Of a DNA stretch of 64,000 nt, positions 36,907 through 48,946 are shown one piece after another (position 1 is the stretch's first letter; every line of letters starts with the position of its first letter). This DNA comes from Bradyrhizobium sp. SSBR45G (lineage in GTDB: Bacteria > Pseudomonadota > Alphaproteobacteria > Rhizobiales > Xanthobacteraceae). The notes under the pieces are model-generated. The model was not told the DNA's origin and did no database searches. It worked only from the letters and a program-made list of their open reading frames with translations. The stretch is from the NCBI RefSeq assembly GCF_030159255.1, contig NZ_BSCT01000005.1, positions 186,001 through 250,000 on the forward strand. Reading direction: 5' to 3'. Both the position numbers and the translations under genes were made by a program.

Positions 36907-37449
36907 ATGGCGATGCGGACCGGGGCGATCAGGCTGACTGCCGCGCGAGCGGCGATGGTGGCGGCATCCGCGATGGGCGCCGTGATGATGACGACATCAG
37001 CGGCGTCCGCGCGGCCAGAGCTGGTCGGCATCGCCGGCGACTATTCGCCCGGCACGATCGTGGTGAAGACCGGCGAGCGCAGGCTCTATCTGGTGCTCGA
37101 TGGCAGCCACGCGATGCGCTATCCGGTTGGCGTCGGCAAGGCCGGGCGGCAATGGGCCGGCACCACCAAGATCGACGGCAAGTACCGAAATCCGGCCTGG
37201 GCGCCGCCCGCCGACGTCAAGCGCGACAAGCCCGAGCTGCCCGACGTGATCCCCGGCGGCTCGCCGCGCAATCCGATGGGCGTGGCGGCGATGACGCTGG
37301 CCGGCGGCGACTATGCGATCCACGGCACCAACGTGCCGAGCTCGATCGGCGGCTATGTCTCCTATGGCTGCATCCGCATGCTCAACACCGACATCACCGA
37401 CCTCTACGAGCGGGTGTCGATCGGCACCACGGTGATCGTCAGCCGCTGA
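36907..37449 (+). CDS. Exported L,D-transpeptidase (YkuD family)
   Basis: It would cross-link meso-DAP residues of peptidoglycan or attach proteins to it in the periplasm. The 180-residue protein has a signal peptide (cleavage near ASA, about residue 36) and a YkuD domain. The catalytic motif is HGTNVPSSIGG...SYGCIRM (His, Ser, Cys, Arg all present). GNPRNPMG-type substrate loop is seen as GGSPRNPMGVAAM. ATG 36907 has GAGG 7 bases upstream; ATG 36913 is equally plausible. Confidence 0.92.
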   Translation: MAMRTGAIRLTAARAAMVAASAMGAVMMTTSAASARPELVGIAGDYSPGTIVVKTGERRLYLVLDGSHAMRYPVGVGKAGRQWAGTTKIDGKYRNPAWAPPADVKRDKPELPDVIPGGSPRNPMGVAAMTLAGGDYAIHGTNVPSSIGGYVSYGCIRMLNTDITDLYERVSIGTTVIVSR

Positions 37450-37516
37450 TCCGGCCAGGATGGCCGCGCGTCACGCCGGTCATCAGCGTGGCGGCATCTT
37501 CATCTCGGACGCTCGC

Positions 37517-37786
37517 TCAGAAGTCCGAGATGATGCCCTTTCTCTCCCAGTCGCCGTACCGCGTCGGCTCCAGACCCTTGGGCCCCTGCAACTCCTTGGG
37601 TTGCGGCTTGGCCTGCTGCTCGGCGGCGAGGCGGCGGCGCTCCTCGGCCTCGGCGAGGGCGCGTTGCGCGGCCGGTGAGAGCGGCTTGCGCGGGCTGTCG
37701 TTGCTGGCGACGACAGTCAATTCGGGTTTGCTCTTAAGCTCGCCCTTGGCCTCTTTCTTGGCCTCATTCTTGGGCTCGTCACTCAT
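37517..37786 (-). CDS. DUF1674 protein (SDHAF4/Sdh8-like)
   Basis: An 89-residue hydrophilic protein with a charged Lys/Glu N-terminus and the conserved C-terminus EPTRYGDWERKGIISDF, the hallmark of DUF1674. The eukaryotic members assist assembly of the succinate dehydrogenase flavoprotein; bacterial function is inferred from that. Start ATG 37786. It converges on the L,D-transpeptidase and is divergent from rsmB. Confidence 0.88.
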   Translation of the reverse strand: MSDEPKNEAKKEAKGELKSKPELTVVASNDSPRKPLSPAAQRALAEAEERRRLAAEQQAKPQPKELQGPKGLEPTRYGDWERKGIISDF

Positions 37787-37981
37787 CGTACCATTCCACC
37801 GTTGAACCGGATCGTTCCCGACCTCATCAGATCGTGTGCGCGCACACGATAAAACAGGTCTAAAAAAAGCAGAGCCGATTCTTACATTTGGCATATTCCC
37901 GTGGCAGTGGTCCCGCAAGCTGATGGCATGCACCGGATCGTCGCGGAACTGCCTTTCTTCTCTCGCGAGTAATCTCCAGGC

Positions 37982-39334
37982 ATGCCCCCGCCGCGTTTTG
38001 CGACCCCTTCCGAAGTCCCAGGCCTAGCGGCGCGGCGGATCGCCGCCGACGTGATCGATGGGGTGCTGCACAAGCACCGCACGCTCGACGATCAGCTCGA
38101 CGGCAGCGGTGCACATCCCGGGCTGAAGCAGCTCGCCGACCGCGACCGCGCGCTGATGCGCCGCCTGGTCGCCACCACCCTGCGCCGGCTCGGCACGCTC
38201 GGCCACGTACTGTCCCGCCTGCTCGATCGCGGCGTGCCGACCGATGCGCCACGGGCGCAGAGTGCGCTGCTGATCGGCGCCGCCCAGATCCTGTGGATGG
38301 ACGTGCCGGACCATGCCGCCGTCGACCTCTCGGTGCGCCTGGTGCAGGCCGACCGCCGCGCCGCGAAATATGCCGGACTCGTCAATGCCGTGCTGCGACG
38401 CTGCGCGCGCGAGGGGACCGGGCTGCTCGCCGACGCCAAGGGCCAGCCGCTCGACATCGCGCCCTGGCTGCTCAAGCGCTGGATCGCCCACTACGGCGAG
38501 ACGACTGCGCTGCAGATTGCCGCCGCGCTCGGCCAGGAGCCGTCGCTCGACCTCACCGTCAAGTCCGATCCGGCGCAATGGGCATCGCGGCTGCATGGCG
38601 AGGTGCTGCCGACCGGCACCGTGCGCACCCTGCTGCATGGCTCGGTGACGGTGCTGCCGGGCTTCGTCGAGGGCCAATGGTGGGTGCAGGACGCCGCGGC
38701 GGCGCTGCCCGCTCGGCTGCTCGGCGATATCACCGGCAAGACCATCGCCGATCTCTGCGCCGCCCCCGGCGGCAAGACCGCGCAGCTCGCCCTTGGCGGC
38801 GCCCGCGTCATCGCGGTCGACCGATCGCCGGCCCGGATGAACCGGCTGAGGGACAACATGACCCGGCTGCAGCTCACGGCCGAGACGGTCGTGACCGACG
38901 CCGCCGAATGGCAATCGGCCGAAGCGGGCAGCTTCGACGGCATCCTGCTCGACGCGCCCTGCAGCTCGACCGGCACCATCCGCCGCCATCCCGACGTCGG
39001 CTGGCTGCGCAGCGAGGCCGACATCACCGCGCTGTCGGGCCAGCAGGCCAAGCTGCTGACCAGAGCCGGCAACCTGCTCAAGCCGGGCGGAACCCTGGTC
39101 TACTGCACCTGCTCGCTCGAGCCCGAGGAGGGCGAGCACGTGGTCGACCACGTTCTCGCCGGCAGCAGCGAGCTTCGCCGCGTCCCAATCACGCCAGCCG
39201 AGGTGGCCGGACTGGCCGAGCTGGTCACGCCGGCCGGCGATCTGCGCACCCTGCCCTGCCACCTGCCGCACGAGGATCCGCGGCTCGGCGGCCTCGACGG
39301 TTTTTATGCGGCAAGGCTGGAGCGCCGGCCATGA
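37982..39334 (+). CDS. rsmB: 16S rRNA (cytosine-967-C5)-methyltransferase
   Basis: RsmB methylates C967 of 16S rRNA. The 450-residue protein has an N-terminal NusB-like RNA-binding domain (residues 15-145), then the methyltransferase: AdoMet site DLCAAPGGKTAQLA, DAPCSSTGTIRRHPDVGW (C327) and the catalytic YCTCSLEPEEGE (C377). Start ATG 37982. The following heparinase and purH genes lie in the same direction, an order I know from other alphaproteobacteria. Confidence 0.95.
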   Translation: MPPPRFATPSEVPGLAARRIAADVIDGVLHKHRTLDDQLDGSGAHPGLKQLADRDRALMRRLVATTLRRLGTLGHVLSRLLDRGVPTDAPRAQSALLIGAAQILWMDVPDHAAVDLSVRLVQADRRAAKYAGLVNAVLRRCAREGTGLLADAKGQPLDIAPWLLKRWIAHYGETTALQIAAALGQEPSLDLTVKSDPAQWASRLHGEVLPTGTVRTLLHGSVTVLPGFVEGQWWVQDAAAALPARLLGDITGKTIADLCAAPGGKTAQLALGGARVIAVDRSPARMNRLRDNMTRLQLTAETVVTDAAEWQSAEAGSFDGILLDAPCSSTGTIRRHPDVGWLRSEADITALSGQQAKLLTRAGNLLKPGGTLVYCTCSLEPEEGEHVVDHVLAGSSELRRVPITPAEVAGLAELVTPAGDLRTLPCHLPHEDPRLGGLDGFYAARLERRP

Positions 39335-39468
39335 GCATGGCATCGTGTGCAGGATGTATGGCTGCGCCGCGGCGGTAGCCGATTGAGGGCAGCAGCGTTG
39401 CGTTAGTCGTTAAATCCTGATTTTGCACCAGATTCTGGTCCTGCGATGGTGCTGCATCGCCGCCAAAA

Positions 39469-41295
39469 ATGGTGTATCGGCGGCATTTGCGATCTATGAA
39501 GGGTCCGCAACCGAATCCCCCTCTCGACCTAAGGCTTGGCGTGTCCGCCGCTCAACGCAGACGCATATCGACGCTGGTTTTGGGCCGCTTTGCGCGCAGC
39601 CTGATGTCCAATGTCAGCGGCGTATCGGTATCCGTGTCCGGGTTGTGGCCAGGGCGGGCCGATCGGCTGATCATTGCGCCGCATGATCTGCGCACCTCGG
39701 ACGCCACCCGCGCGGCCGAGATCTATGCCGGGCGATTCGTGTTCGCCGGCAAGATCGTGACCTGCCACGGCCGTTCGATCTTCGACCTGGAGCCCCCGTC
39801 CGAGGACTGGGAGGTGGCGCTGCTCGGCTTCGGCTGGCTGCGGCATCTTCGCGCAGCCGACACGGCGCTGACCCGCGCCAATGCCCGCGCTTTGGTCGAC
39901 GACTGGATCACCAACCAGATCGGCCGCCACCCGCTGAGCCGCCGCGCCGACGTGCTGGCCCGCCGGGTGATCTCGCTGCTGTCGCAGGCGCCGCTGGTGC
40001 TGGCCGATTCCGACGGCAAGTTCTACCGCCGCTACCTGCGCGGGCTGACGCGCGAGATCCGCTACCTGCGCTATTCGACCATCGACATTCCCGACGGCGC
40101 ACCGCGGCTGCAGGTGCTGATCGCGCTGTGCTATGCCGCGCTGTGCCTCGCCAACCAGGCCAAGCACATCCGCAGCGCCAGCCGGAAGCTGTCGGACGAA
40201 TTGCAGCGCCAGATCCTGCCCGACGGCGGGCATGTCTCGCGCAATCCGGGCACGCTGATCGAGCTGCTGATCGACCTGCTGCCGCTGCGCCAGACCTTCG
40301 CCGCGCGCAACATCGCGCCGCCGCCGGCGCTGCTCAACGCCATCGACCGGATGATGCCGATGCTGCGCTTCTTCCGGCACGGCGACGGCAACATGGCGCT
40401 GTTCAACGGCATGGGCGGCACGCCGTCCGACCTGCTCGCCACCCTGCTCGCCTATGACGACACGCATGGCACGCCCATGCCGAACATGCCGCATTCCGGC
40501 TTCCAGCGCCTCGATGCCGGGCCGATGACGGTGATCGTCGACACCGGCGCGCCGCCGCCGCCGCATCTCAGCCACGAGGCGCATGCCGGCTGCCTCGCCT
40601 TCGAGCTGTCGTCGGGCGCGAGCCGCATCGTCATCAATTGCGGCATGCCGTCGACCGGCCGCGACAACTGGCGCACCTTCGCGCGCTCAACCGTGGCGCA
40701 TTCGACGCTGACCTATCACAACACCTCGTCCTGCACCTTCGTCGAGATGTCGGCGATGAAGCGGCTGCTGCACGGCGCGCCGATCGTGTCGGGACCGACG
40801 CGGGTCGAGAATTTCCGCGAGGTCGTGCCCGACGGCACCGTGCTGTCGACCTCGCATAACGGCTATGCGGCCAAGTTCGGCCTGATCCACCGCCGCGTGC
40901 TGGTCGCGGCCGAGGACGGCTCGCGGCTCGACGGCGAGGACACCGTGACCCCCGCGCAGGGCGCAAGGCTGCGCGGCGGCGGCTCGGACTATACGCTGCG
41001 CTTCCATCTGCATCCGGCGGTCAAGGCCAGCCGGCTCAGCGACGGCCGCGGCGCCATGCTGGTGCTGCCCAATCGCGAGGTCTGGACCTTCGAGACGTTC
41101 GACGACCGCGTCGACCTCGAGGACAGCGTGTTCCTCGCCGGCAATGACGGCCCGCGCCGCACGACGCAGCTCGTGATCCGCCAGGATGCGCAGCAGGCGC
41201 CGTCGATCCGCTGGAGCTTCGTCCGCTCGTCGACATCGCCGACGGAGACCAATGCGCGGCGCAATAGCCGACGAGAGCCGGAATTGCCGCTTTAG
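39469..41295 (+). CDS. Heparinase II/III-family protein
   Basis: A 608-residue protein with an alpha-helical toroid-like N-terminal half (FGWLRHLRAADTAL, DDWITNQIGRHPLSRRADVLARRVISLLSQ, DGGHVSRNPGTLIELLIDLLPLRQ) and a C-terminal beta-sandwich as in heparinase II/III. It has SGASRIVINCGMPS, ARSTVAHSTLTYH and AAKFGLIHRRVLVAAEDGSRLDGEDTV. No signal peptide is visible, which is odd for a polysaccharide lyase. Substrate is unknown. Start ATG 39469 has no strong Shine-Dalgarno; ATG 39496 is possible. Confidence 0.88.
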   Translation: MVYRRHLRSMKGPQPNPPLDLRLGVSAAQRRRISTLVLGRFARSLMSNVSGVSVSVSGLWPGRADRLIIAPHDLRTSDATRAAEIYAGRFVFAGKIVTCHGRSIFDLEPPSEDWEVALLGFGWLRHLRAADTALTRANARALVDDWITNQIGRHPLSRRADVLARRVISLLSQAPLVLADSDGKFYRRYLRGLTREIRYLRYSTIDIPDGAPRLQVLIALCYAALCLANQAKHIRSASRKLSDELQRQILPDGGHVSRNPGTLIELLIDLLPLRQTFAARNIAPPPALLNAIDRMMPMLRFFRHGDGNMALFNGMGGTPSDLLATLLAYDDTHGTPMPNMPHSGFQRLDAGPMTVIVDTGAPPPPHLSHEAHAGCLAFELSSGASRIVINCGMPSTGRDNWRTFARSTVAHSTLTYHNTSSCTFVEMSAMKRLLHGAPIVSGPTRVENFREVVPDGTVLSTSHNGYAAKFGLIHRRVLVAAEDGSRLDGEDTVTPAQGARLRGGGSDYTLRFHLHPAVKASRLSDGRGAMLVLPNREVWTFETFDDRVDLEDSVFLAGNDGPRRTTQLVIRQDAQQAPSIRWSFVRSSTSPTETNARRNSRREPELPL

Positions 41296-41493
41296 GCGCC
41301 GCCCCGGACGGCGCGCCCCCAGCTGAAATGGCCCTGCCACAGGCCGGCATGGGGACCGTTGTCGCGGCCAGCAAAAACTGATATGAGCGCGGCTCTCGCG
41401 CGACTGGCGACTTTGGATGGAGCACCATCGGGGAGCGCGGGATTTGATGCCGTGCGCCTGGGCAATTTGAACTCCTGCACAAGGACTCTGCCC

Positions 41494-43086
41494 ATGACCA
41501 ATCAGCTTCGTCCCGTTCGTCGTGCCCTGCTTTCCGTCTCCGACAAGACCCGCCTGACCGACTTCGCACGCGCGCTCGCTGCGCGCGGTGTCGAATTGAT
41601 TTCCACGGGCGGCACCGCCAAGGCCATCGCCGAAGCCGGCCTCAAGGTGAAGGATGTCTCCGATCTGACCGGCTTCCCCGAGATGATGGATGGCCGCGTC
41701 AAGACGCTGCATCCCAAGGTGCATGGCGGCCTGCTCGCGATCCGCGGCAATGACGAGCATGCGGAGGCGATGAAGACCCATGGCATCGCGCCGATCGATC
41801 TCCTGGTCGTCAATCTCTATCCGTTCGAAGCCACGGTGGCGAAGGGCGCGCCGTTCAGCGACTGCATCGAGAACATCGACATCGGCGGCCCGGCGATGAT
41901 CCGCGCCGCATCGAAGAACCACGAGGATGTCGCCGTCGTCGTCGACGTGGACGACTATGAGGCCGTGCTGGAGGACCTCGCGCGGCACGAGGGCTCGACC
42001 ACGCTGCTGTTGCGCCGGCGGCTCGCCGCCAAGGCCTATGCGCGCACCGCGGCCTATGATGCCGCGATCTCCAACTGGTTCGCCGCGACCATCCAGAACG
42101 ATACGCCGGACTATCGCGCCTTCGGCGGCAAGCTGATCCAGTCGTTGCGCTATGGCGAGAACCCGCATCAGCATGCGGCGTTCTACGAATTGCCCGGCCG
42201 GCGGCCCGGTGTCGCCACCGCGCGCCAGCTCCAGGGCAAGGAGCTGTCCTACAACAACATCAACGACACCGACGCGGCCTATGAGTGCATCGCCGAGTTC
42301 GATCCGACGCGCACCGCGGCCTGCGTCATCGTCAAGCACGCCAACCCCTGCGGCGTGGCGGAAGGCCCGGATCTCATCACCGCCTATCAGAAGGCGCTGG
42401 CCTGCGATTCGACCTCGGCGTTCGGCGGCATCATCGCGATGAACCGCAAGCTCGATGCCGCCACCGCGCGCGCCATCACCGGCATCTTCACCGAGGTGAT
42501 CATCGCGCCCGATGCGACCGAGGAGGCGATCGCCGTGATCGCGGCCCGCAAGAACCTGCGGCTGCTGCTGGCCGGCGCCCTGCCCGATCCGCGCGAAGCC
42601 GGCCTCACCGCGAAGACCGTTGCCGGCGGGCTGCTGGTGCAGAGCCGCGACAACGCGGTGGTCGACGACATGACGCTGAAGGTCGTGACCAGGCGTGCGC
42701 CGTCCGACGCCGAGTTGCGCGACCTGCGCTTCGCCTTCCGCGTCGCCAAGCACGTGAAGTCGAACACCATCGTCTATGCCAAGGATTCGGCAACGGTCGG
42801 GATCGGCGCGGGACAGATGAGCCGGGTCGATTCGGCACGCATCGCGGCGCGCAAGGCGCTCGATGCGGCCGACGCGCTCAAGCTCGCCGAGCCGCTGACG
42901 AGGGGATCGGTGGTCGCCTCCGACGCGTTCTTCCCGTTCGCCGACGGCATGCTCGCCTGCATCGAGGCCGGCGCCACCGCGGTGATTCAGCCGGGCGGAT
43001 CGGTGCGCGACGATGAGGTCATCAAGGCCGCCGACGAGCACGGCATCGCCATGGTGCTGACCGGCGTCCGGCACTTCCGGCACTGA
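41494..43086 (+). CDS. purH: AICAR transformylase/IMP cyclohydrolase
   Basis: PurH carries out the last two steps of IMP synthesis. The 530-residue bifunctional protein has an N-terminal IMP cyclohydrolase ([45 protein letters not shown]) and a C-terminal AICARFT domain ([53 protein letters not shown]). ATG 41494 follows AAGGA. It ends GVRHFRH, a usual C-terminus. Confidence 0.97.
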   Translation: MTNQLRPVRRALLSVSDKTRLTDFARALAARGVELISTGGTAKAIAEAGLKVKDVSDLTGFPEMMDGRVKTLHPKVHGGLLAIRGNDEHAEAMKTHGIAPIDLLVVNLYPFEATVAKGAPFSDCIENIDIGGPAMIRAASKNHEDVAVVVDVDDYEAVLEDLARHEGSTTLLLRRRLAAKAYARTAAYDAAISNWFAATIQNDTPDYRAFGGKLIQSLRYGENPHQHAAFYELPGRRPGVATARQLQGKELSYNNINDTDAAYECIAEFDPTRTAACVIVKHANPCGVAEGPDLITAYQKALACDSTSAFGGIIAMNRKLDAATARAITGIFTEVIIAPDATEEAIAVIAARKNLRLLLAGALPDPREAGLTAKTVAGGLLVQSRDNAVVDDMTLKVVTRRAPSDAELRDLRFAFRVAKHVKSNTIVYAKDSATVGIGAGQMSRVDSARIAARKALDAADALKLAEPLTRGSVVASDAFFPFADGMLACIEAGATAVIQPGGSVRDDEVIKAADEHGIAMVLTGVRHFRH

Positions 43087-43102
43087 TCGCGCCGACAATC
43101 TC

Positions 43103-43208
43103 CGCCGTCATTCCGGGGCGTCGCGGAGCGACGAGCCCGGAATCCACACTCACGATGGTGGTTATGGATTCCGGGCCTGCGCCTGCGGCGCATCCCGGAA
43201 TGACGGCG
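43103..43208. repeat. Family A-like palindrome (GTCATTCCGG type) after purH
   Basis: The left arm 43103-43146 (GTCATTCCGGGGCGTCGCGG then CGACGAGCCCGGAATCCA) and right arm 43165-43208 are inverted. It resembles the element at 6728-6825 and lies between convergent purH and the MFS gene. Confidence 0.88.
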
Positions 43209-43216
43209 GAGCGAGT

Positions 43217-44626
43217 TCAGGCGCTCTGCCCCGCAGGACGATCAGCGTTCACCCTTGCCAACAACACCAGCCCCGCGGCGAAGAACAGCACCAGCACGGC
43301 CATGCCGGCCTTCTGGCTGGCCGTGACCGCGGTGATGGTGCCGATCAGCAGCGGGCCGATGAAGGACGTCACCTTTCCGGTCAGCGCAAACAGGCCGAAA
43401 TATTGCGCGACGCGCGCCTTCGGCACCATATGGATCAGCAGCGAGCGCGAGGCCGCCTGGAGCGGTGCGCCGCAGGCGCCGATGACACAGCCGAGCAGCA
43501 GATAGGCGCGCTCGGGCCACGAGCCGAACAGCGGCCCGCCGGGCGTGGCCGGCGCCACGGGAATGAACAAGATCGAATTGCGGCTGACCAGGAGGATCGC
43601 GATGATCGCAAGCAGCAGCAAGGTCATGCTGCCGGCGATCACGCGCTTGGGTCCGAGCCGGTCGTCGAGCTTGCCGCCGAGCCAGCCGCCGAGGGTGCCG
43701 GCCGCCGCCAGGATGATGCCGAAAGTGCCGATCTGGATCGTGTTCCAGCCGAACGTGCCGGCGGCATAGATGCCGCCGAAGGCGAACAGCGACACCAGGC
43801 CATCCGTGTAGATCATGTTGGCGATCAGGAAGAGCGCGACATCGCGCTGCTGTGGCAGGCTGCGCAGGGTGTCCTTCAGCTGGCCGAGGCCCTCGCGCAC
43901 CGCGGTACCGAGCCGGCGCCGCGCCGGAAAGTCCGGCGTGAACAGGAACATCGGCAGCACGAAGATGATGAACCAGATCCCGGTGAGCGGCCCGGAGATG
44001 CGGTCGCCCTGATGCGTCACCGGGTCGAGGCCGAGCAGCGGCATCAGACCGAACAATGTGCGCCCGGTTGCCGGATTGGCGGCCATGAAGCCCAGCACCA
44101 GCACCAGCGACAGGATGCCGCCGATATAGCCGGTGGCCCAGCCGGTGCCGGACAGGCGGCCGATGCGCTCGGGCGGCACCAATGTCGGCATCATCGCATT
44201 GTTGAACACGGTGGCGAACTCGACGCCGATGGTGGCGATCACATAGGCCGCAAGCAGCGGCGGGATGAGGTCCGGCACGCCGGGCCGCCCGATCCACATC
44301 AGGCCGGAACCGACCACGAGCATCGCACCAAAGGCGGCGATCCACGGCTTGCGCTGCCCAGTGGCATCGGCGATGGCGCCGAGCACGGGTGACAGCAGCG
44401 CAATGACGATGCCGGCTGACGCGGTCGCAAAGCCCCACAGCGCCTGACCGCTCGCGGCATCGGGCGCGACGTGGGCGGCGAAATAGGGGGCGAAGACGAA
44501 CGTCGTGATCAGCGTGAAATAGGGCTGCGCCGCCCAATCGAAGAAGATCCAGCTGACGACCGCGGCCCGCCCGGGATAGCTGGCCGCCTCGGCCGCATCG
44601 GTGGTCTCGATCGTGGTGACGGCCAT
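43217..44626 (-). CDS. MFS transporter, UMF1 (Atg22-like) type
   Basis: The 469-residue protein has about 12 membrane helices and the UMF1/Atg22-family features [45 protein letters not shown] and [30 protein letters not shown]. The ligand is unknown; eukaryotic relatives export amino acids from vacuoles. A strong GGAGGAG lies before ATG 44626. It is divergent from the gamma-glutamyltransferase gene, which could supply peptide-derived amino acids, but that link is only inference. Confidence 0.9.
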   Translation of the reverse strand: MAVTTIETTDAAEAASYPGRAAVVSWIFFDWAAQPYFTLITTFVFAPYFAAHVAPDAASGQALWGFATASAGIVIALLSPVLGAIADATGQRKPWIAAFGAMLVVGSGLMWIGRPGVPDLIPPLLAAYVIATIGVEFATVFNNAMMPTLVPPERIGRLSGTGWATGYIGGILSLVLVLGFMAANPATGRTLFGLMPLLGLDPVTHQGDRISGPLTGIWFIIFVLPMFLFTPDFPARRRLGTAVREGLGQLKDTLRSLPQQRDVALFLIANMIYTDGLVSLFAFGGIYAAGTFGWNTIQIGTFGIILAAAGTLGGWLGGKLDDRLGPKRVIAGSMTLLLLAIIAILLVSRNSILFIPVAPATPGGPLFGSWPERAYLLLGCVIGACGAPLQAASRSLLIHMVPKARVAQYFGLFALTGKVTSFIGPLLIGTITAVTASQKAGMAVLVLFFAAGLVLLARVNADRPAGQSA

Positions 44627-44767
44627 TGCAAACTCCTCCCGGCGTCGGCTCGCGCGACGGTGACGGCGTCGCATCTTGCGACGATCACGATGTCGCGTTT
44701 TACGGCGGCGACGCGGCCCTATAACATCTGACGATCCCGGGCGGATGGCAGCAGCGGCAGATTTGCG

Positions 44768-46519
<1,752 letters not shown>

Positions 46520-46703
46520 CCCCCGGCATAGCGTCATCCGGCGCGCCCGGTGGCCGTGGCGGATGTGGTTGCCACGGATGACGATTTGCCGCCGCCGCCC
46601 GGCCGTGTTCCACCATGTCCCTCCGTTGGCGCGGTGGCAAAGCCGGGTTAGAACGGACGGCGGAGCGCGGCGTGGCGCGCGCAAAGGGATTTCAGGCGTT
46701 CTG

Positions 46704-48110
46704 GTGAGCTTGCGACGTTTTTCGGTCGGTCTCCTGGTGTTCGCGGGCCTGCTGGTGGCGGGCTGGCTCACCTATCGGCCCGACCGGGCGCTGCGCGCCG
46801 CGACCACGGCGGTCGCCGAGATGATCTGCGCGAAGACCTTCGTCTCCGGACTCGATCCGCAAACCACCTTTGCCGAGACGATGGAGCGCCCCGGCCTGCG
46901 CCGCTTGCGCGCGGTGATGCGCTACCGGGTCGAGACCGACATGCGGATGGTGGAAGCATCGCTGCTCGGCCTCCATGGCAGCCGCGCATTGTTCCACGAC
47001 GGGCTGGGCTGCGTGTCGCTGCAGGGCCAGAAGGCGCCTTACGTGCCGCATAGCGACGTGAGCACGCTGCGTGCGACGGAGACTCCGCCGGCGCTGCCGG
47101 ACTTTGCGGAGACGAACCCGGTCGAGCCGACCGATCCGGCGCTGCAGGCCGCGCTCGATCACGCTTTCGAGGAACCGGCCGGTCCGCCGCTGCGACGGAC
47201 CAAGGCCGTCGTCATCGTCAAGGACGGCCGGCTGATCGCCGAACGCTATGCATCGCCGATCGGCATCGATACGCCGCTGATCGGCTTCTCGATGACCAAG
47301 ACGGTCACCAACGCGCTGCTCGGCATTCTCACGCGGCAAGGCAGGCTCAGTCTTTCGATGCCGGCGCCGGTCGCGGAATGGCGCGATCCGACAGATGGCC
47401 GGCATGAGATCACCATCGAGCAGCTGATGCGCATGACATCAGGGCTGGCGCTGGACGAGACCAATTCCGGGTTCGACCCGACCAGCCAGATGGAGATCCA
47501 CCGCGACATGGCGGCGTTCGCGGTGCACGCACCGCTGATCGCGCCGCCGGGCCAGCGCTGGGCCTATTCGAGCGCGAGCACGCAGATCCTCGCCCGCATC
47601 ATCCGCGATGCCGCCGGCGGTCCGGAGCAGACCATCGAGCTCGCCTGGCGGGAGCTGTTCAACCCGCTCGGCATGCGCCATGTGACGCTGCAGTTCGACG
47701 GCACCGGCACGATGCAGGGCCATGCCAACATGCTGGCGAGCGCGCGCGACTGGGCGCGGCTGGGGCAGCTTTATCTCGGCGATGGTGTCGTCGGCAACAG
47801 ACGCATCCTGCCCGAGGGCTGGGTGGCGATGTCCGCGACCGCGACGCTGGACACCGACTATGGCGCCGGGCTGTGGACCAACCGCAGCCAGCACGTTCAC
47901 GCGCAGGGACGCGCCAGGCAGGGCATCCCCGCGGACGCCTTCTTCGCCTTCGGCCTGCTCGGCCAGCGGCTCGTGATCATGCCGAGCCAGCGCATGGTGG
48001 TGGTCCGGCTCGGCGATGCCATCGATCCGGACGGCGACATCAAGGGCGTCGCCCGGCTGGTGCGCGAGGTGATCGCGGCGACCGAATCGCCGGCGACGGC
48101 CGCGAAGTAG
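46704..48110 (+). CDS. Serine hydrolase of the beta-lactamase (class C/EstB) fold
   Basis: The 468-residue protein has an N-terminal membrane anchor (FSVGLLVFAGLLVAGWL) and a periplasmic beta-lactamase-like domain. The catalytic SxxK is S196-M-T-K199 (IGFSMTKTVTNALLG) and the second motif is YSSAS in WAYSSASTQIL. This set suits esterases, D-amino peptidases and 6-aminohexanoate-dimer hydrolase-like enzymes rather than true beta-lactamases. The start is GTG 46704; upstream in-frame codons do not give a better signal. It ends 3 bases before the convergent GST stop. Confidence 0.85.
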   Translation: MSLRRFSVGLLVFAGLLVAGWLTYRPDRALRAATTAVAEMICAKTFVSGLDPQTTFAETMERPGLRRLRAVMRYRVETDMRMVEASLLGLHGSRALFHDGLGCVSLQGQKAPYVPHSDVSTLRATETPPALPDFAETNPVEPTDPALQAALDHAFEEPAGPPLRRTKAVVIVKDGRLIAERYASPIGIDTPLIGFSMTKTVTNALLGILTRQGRLSLSMPAPVAEWRDPTDGRHEITIEQLMRMTSGLALDETNSGFDPTSQMEIHRDMAAFAVHAPLIAPPGQRWAYSSASTQILARIIRDAAGGPEQTIELAWRELFNPLGMRHVTLQFDGTGTMQGHANMLASARDWARLGQLYLGDGVVGNRRILPEGWVAMSATATLDTDYGAGLWTNRSQHVHAQGRARQGIPADAFFAFGLLGQRLVIMPSQRMVVVRLGDAIDPDGDIKGVARLVREVIAATESPATAAK

Positions 48111-48113
48111 CGC

Positions 48114-48779
48114 TCAGCGACCGATCTCGTAGGGGCCGCCCTTGTCCAGCGCGATCTTGTAGGCGGGACGTGCCTCGATGCGCGCGAGCCAGTCCATCGC
48201 GCGCGGATGGCCCTGCTCCAGTCCGCCGCGCGCGGCGGCGGCCTGCAGCGGGAAGCTCATCTGGATGTCGGCGGCGGTGAACTCGCTTCCGGCGAACCAG
48301 TCGCTCTTCTGCAGCTCGCTCTCCCAGAATGCCATGTGCTGCTTCAGCTGCGGATTGACCAGCGTGGTCAGCGCCTGGCTCGACACCTTGCGCACGATCG
48401 GCCGCAGCAGCGCCGGCGCCCGCTTCGGCATGATGTTGAACAGCAGCTTCAAGAGCAGCAGCGGCATCGCCGAGCCTTCGGCATAATGCAGCCAGTAGGA
48501 ATAGCGCAGCCGCTCCGGCGTCTTCGGCGGCGGGATCAGCCGTCCATTGCCGTAGGTCTCGACCAGATATTCGACGATGGCGCCGGATTCGGCGACCGTG
48601 TTGCCGTTGTCGGTGATGACCGGCGACTTGCCGAGCGGATGGATGGCGCGCAGTTCCTTGGGCGCGCGCATGTCGGGCTGGCGCTCGTAGCGGATGATCT
48701 CATAGGGCACGCCGAGCTCTTCGAGCAGCCAGAGCACGCGTTGCGAGCGGGAATTGTTGAGGTGGTGAACGGTCAGCAT
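48114..48779 (-). CDS. Glutathione S-transferase
   Basis: The 221-residue protein has the thioredoxin-like N-terminal domain (HHLNNSRSQRVLWLLEELGVPYE, HPLGKSPVI, VAESGAIVEYL with the conserved ES pair) and a helical C-terminal domain (AGSEFTAADIQMSFPL). Ser in NSRSQR is the likely catalytic residue. The substrate is unknown. Start ATG 48779. Its upstream region contains an ACCCGGGT palindrome. Confidence 0.92.
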   Translation of the reverse strand: MLTVHHLNNSRSQRVLWLLEELGVPYEIIRYERQPDMRAPKELRAIHPLGKSPVITDNGNTVAESGAIVEYLVETYGNGRLIPPPKTPERLRYSYWLHYAEGSAMPLLLLKLLFNIMPKRAPALLRPIVRKVSSQALTTLVNPQLKQHMAFWESELQKSDWFAGSEFTAADIQMSFPLQAAAARGGLEQGHPRAMDWLARIEARPAYKIALDKGGPYEIGR

Positions 48780-48873
48780 GAAGTCCCCGAGAAGCCGGAT
48801 CCGAGTGGGCGATGTTCCGTAGCAGGACAAAACCGGTTCGGCGAGGCACCGGAATAGGCTGCGGAGCCCCAAT

Positions 48874-48920
48874 AATTCACCCGGGTAATATTGACAAAGA
48901 TTTCATCCGGATCTTATTAA
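48874..48920 (+). promoter_or_regulatory. Sigma-70-like promoter with ACCCGGGT palindrome, upstream of DUF2239 gene
   Basis: TTGACA (48891-48896), a 17-base spacer and TTATTA (48914-48919) form a good promoter about 30 bases before the DUF2239 gene. An 8-bp perfect palindrome ACCCGGGT (48878-48885) in ATTCACCCGGGTAATA abuts the -35, which is a plausible repressor or activator site. It lies between two divergent genes and may control both. Confidence 0.6.
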
Positions 48921-48946
48921 GGCCGCCTCATACGGGAAAAGCGGAC

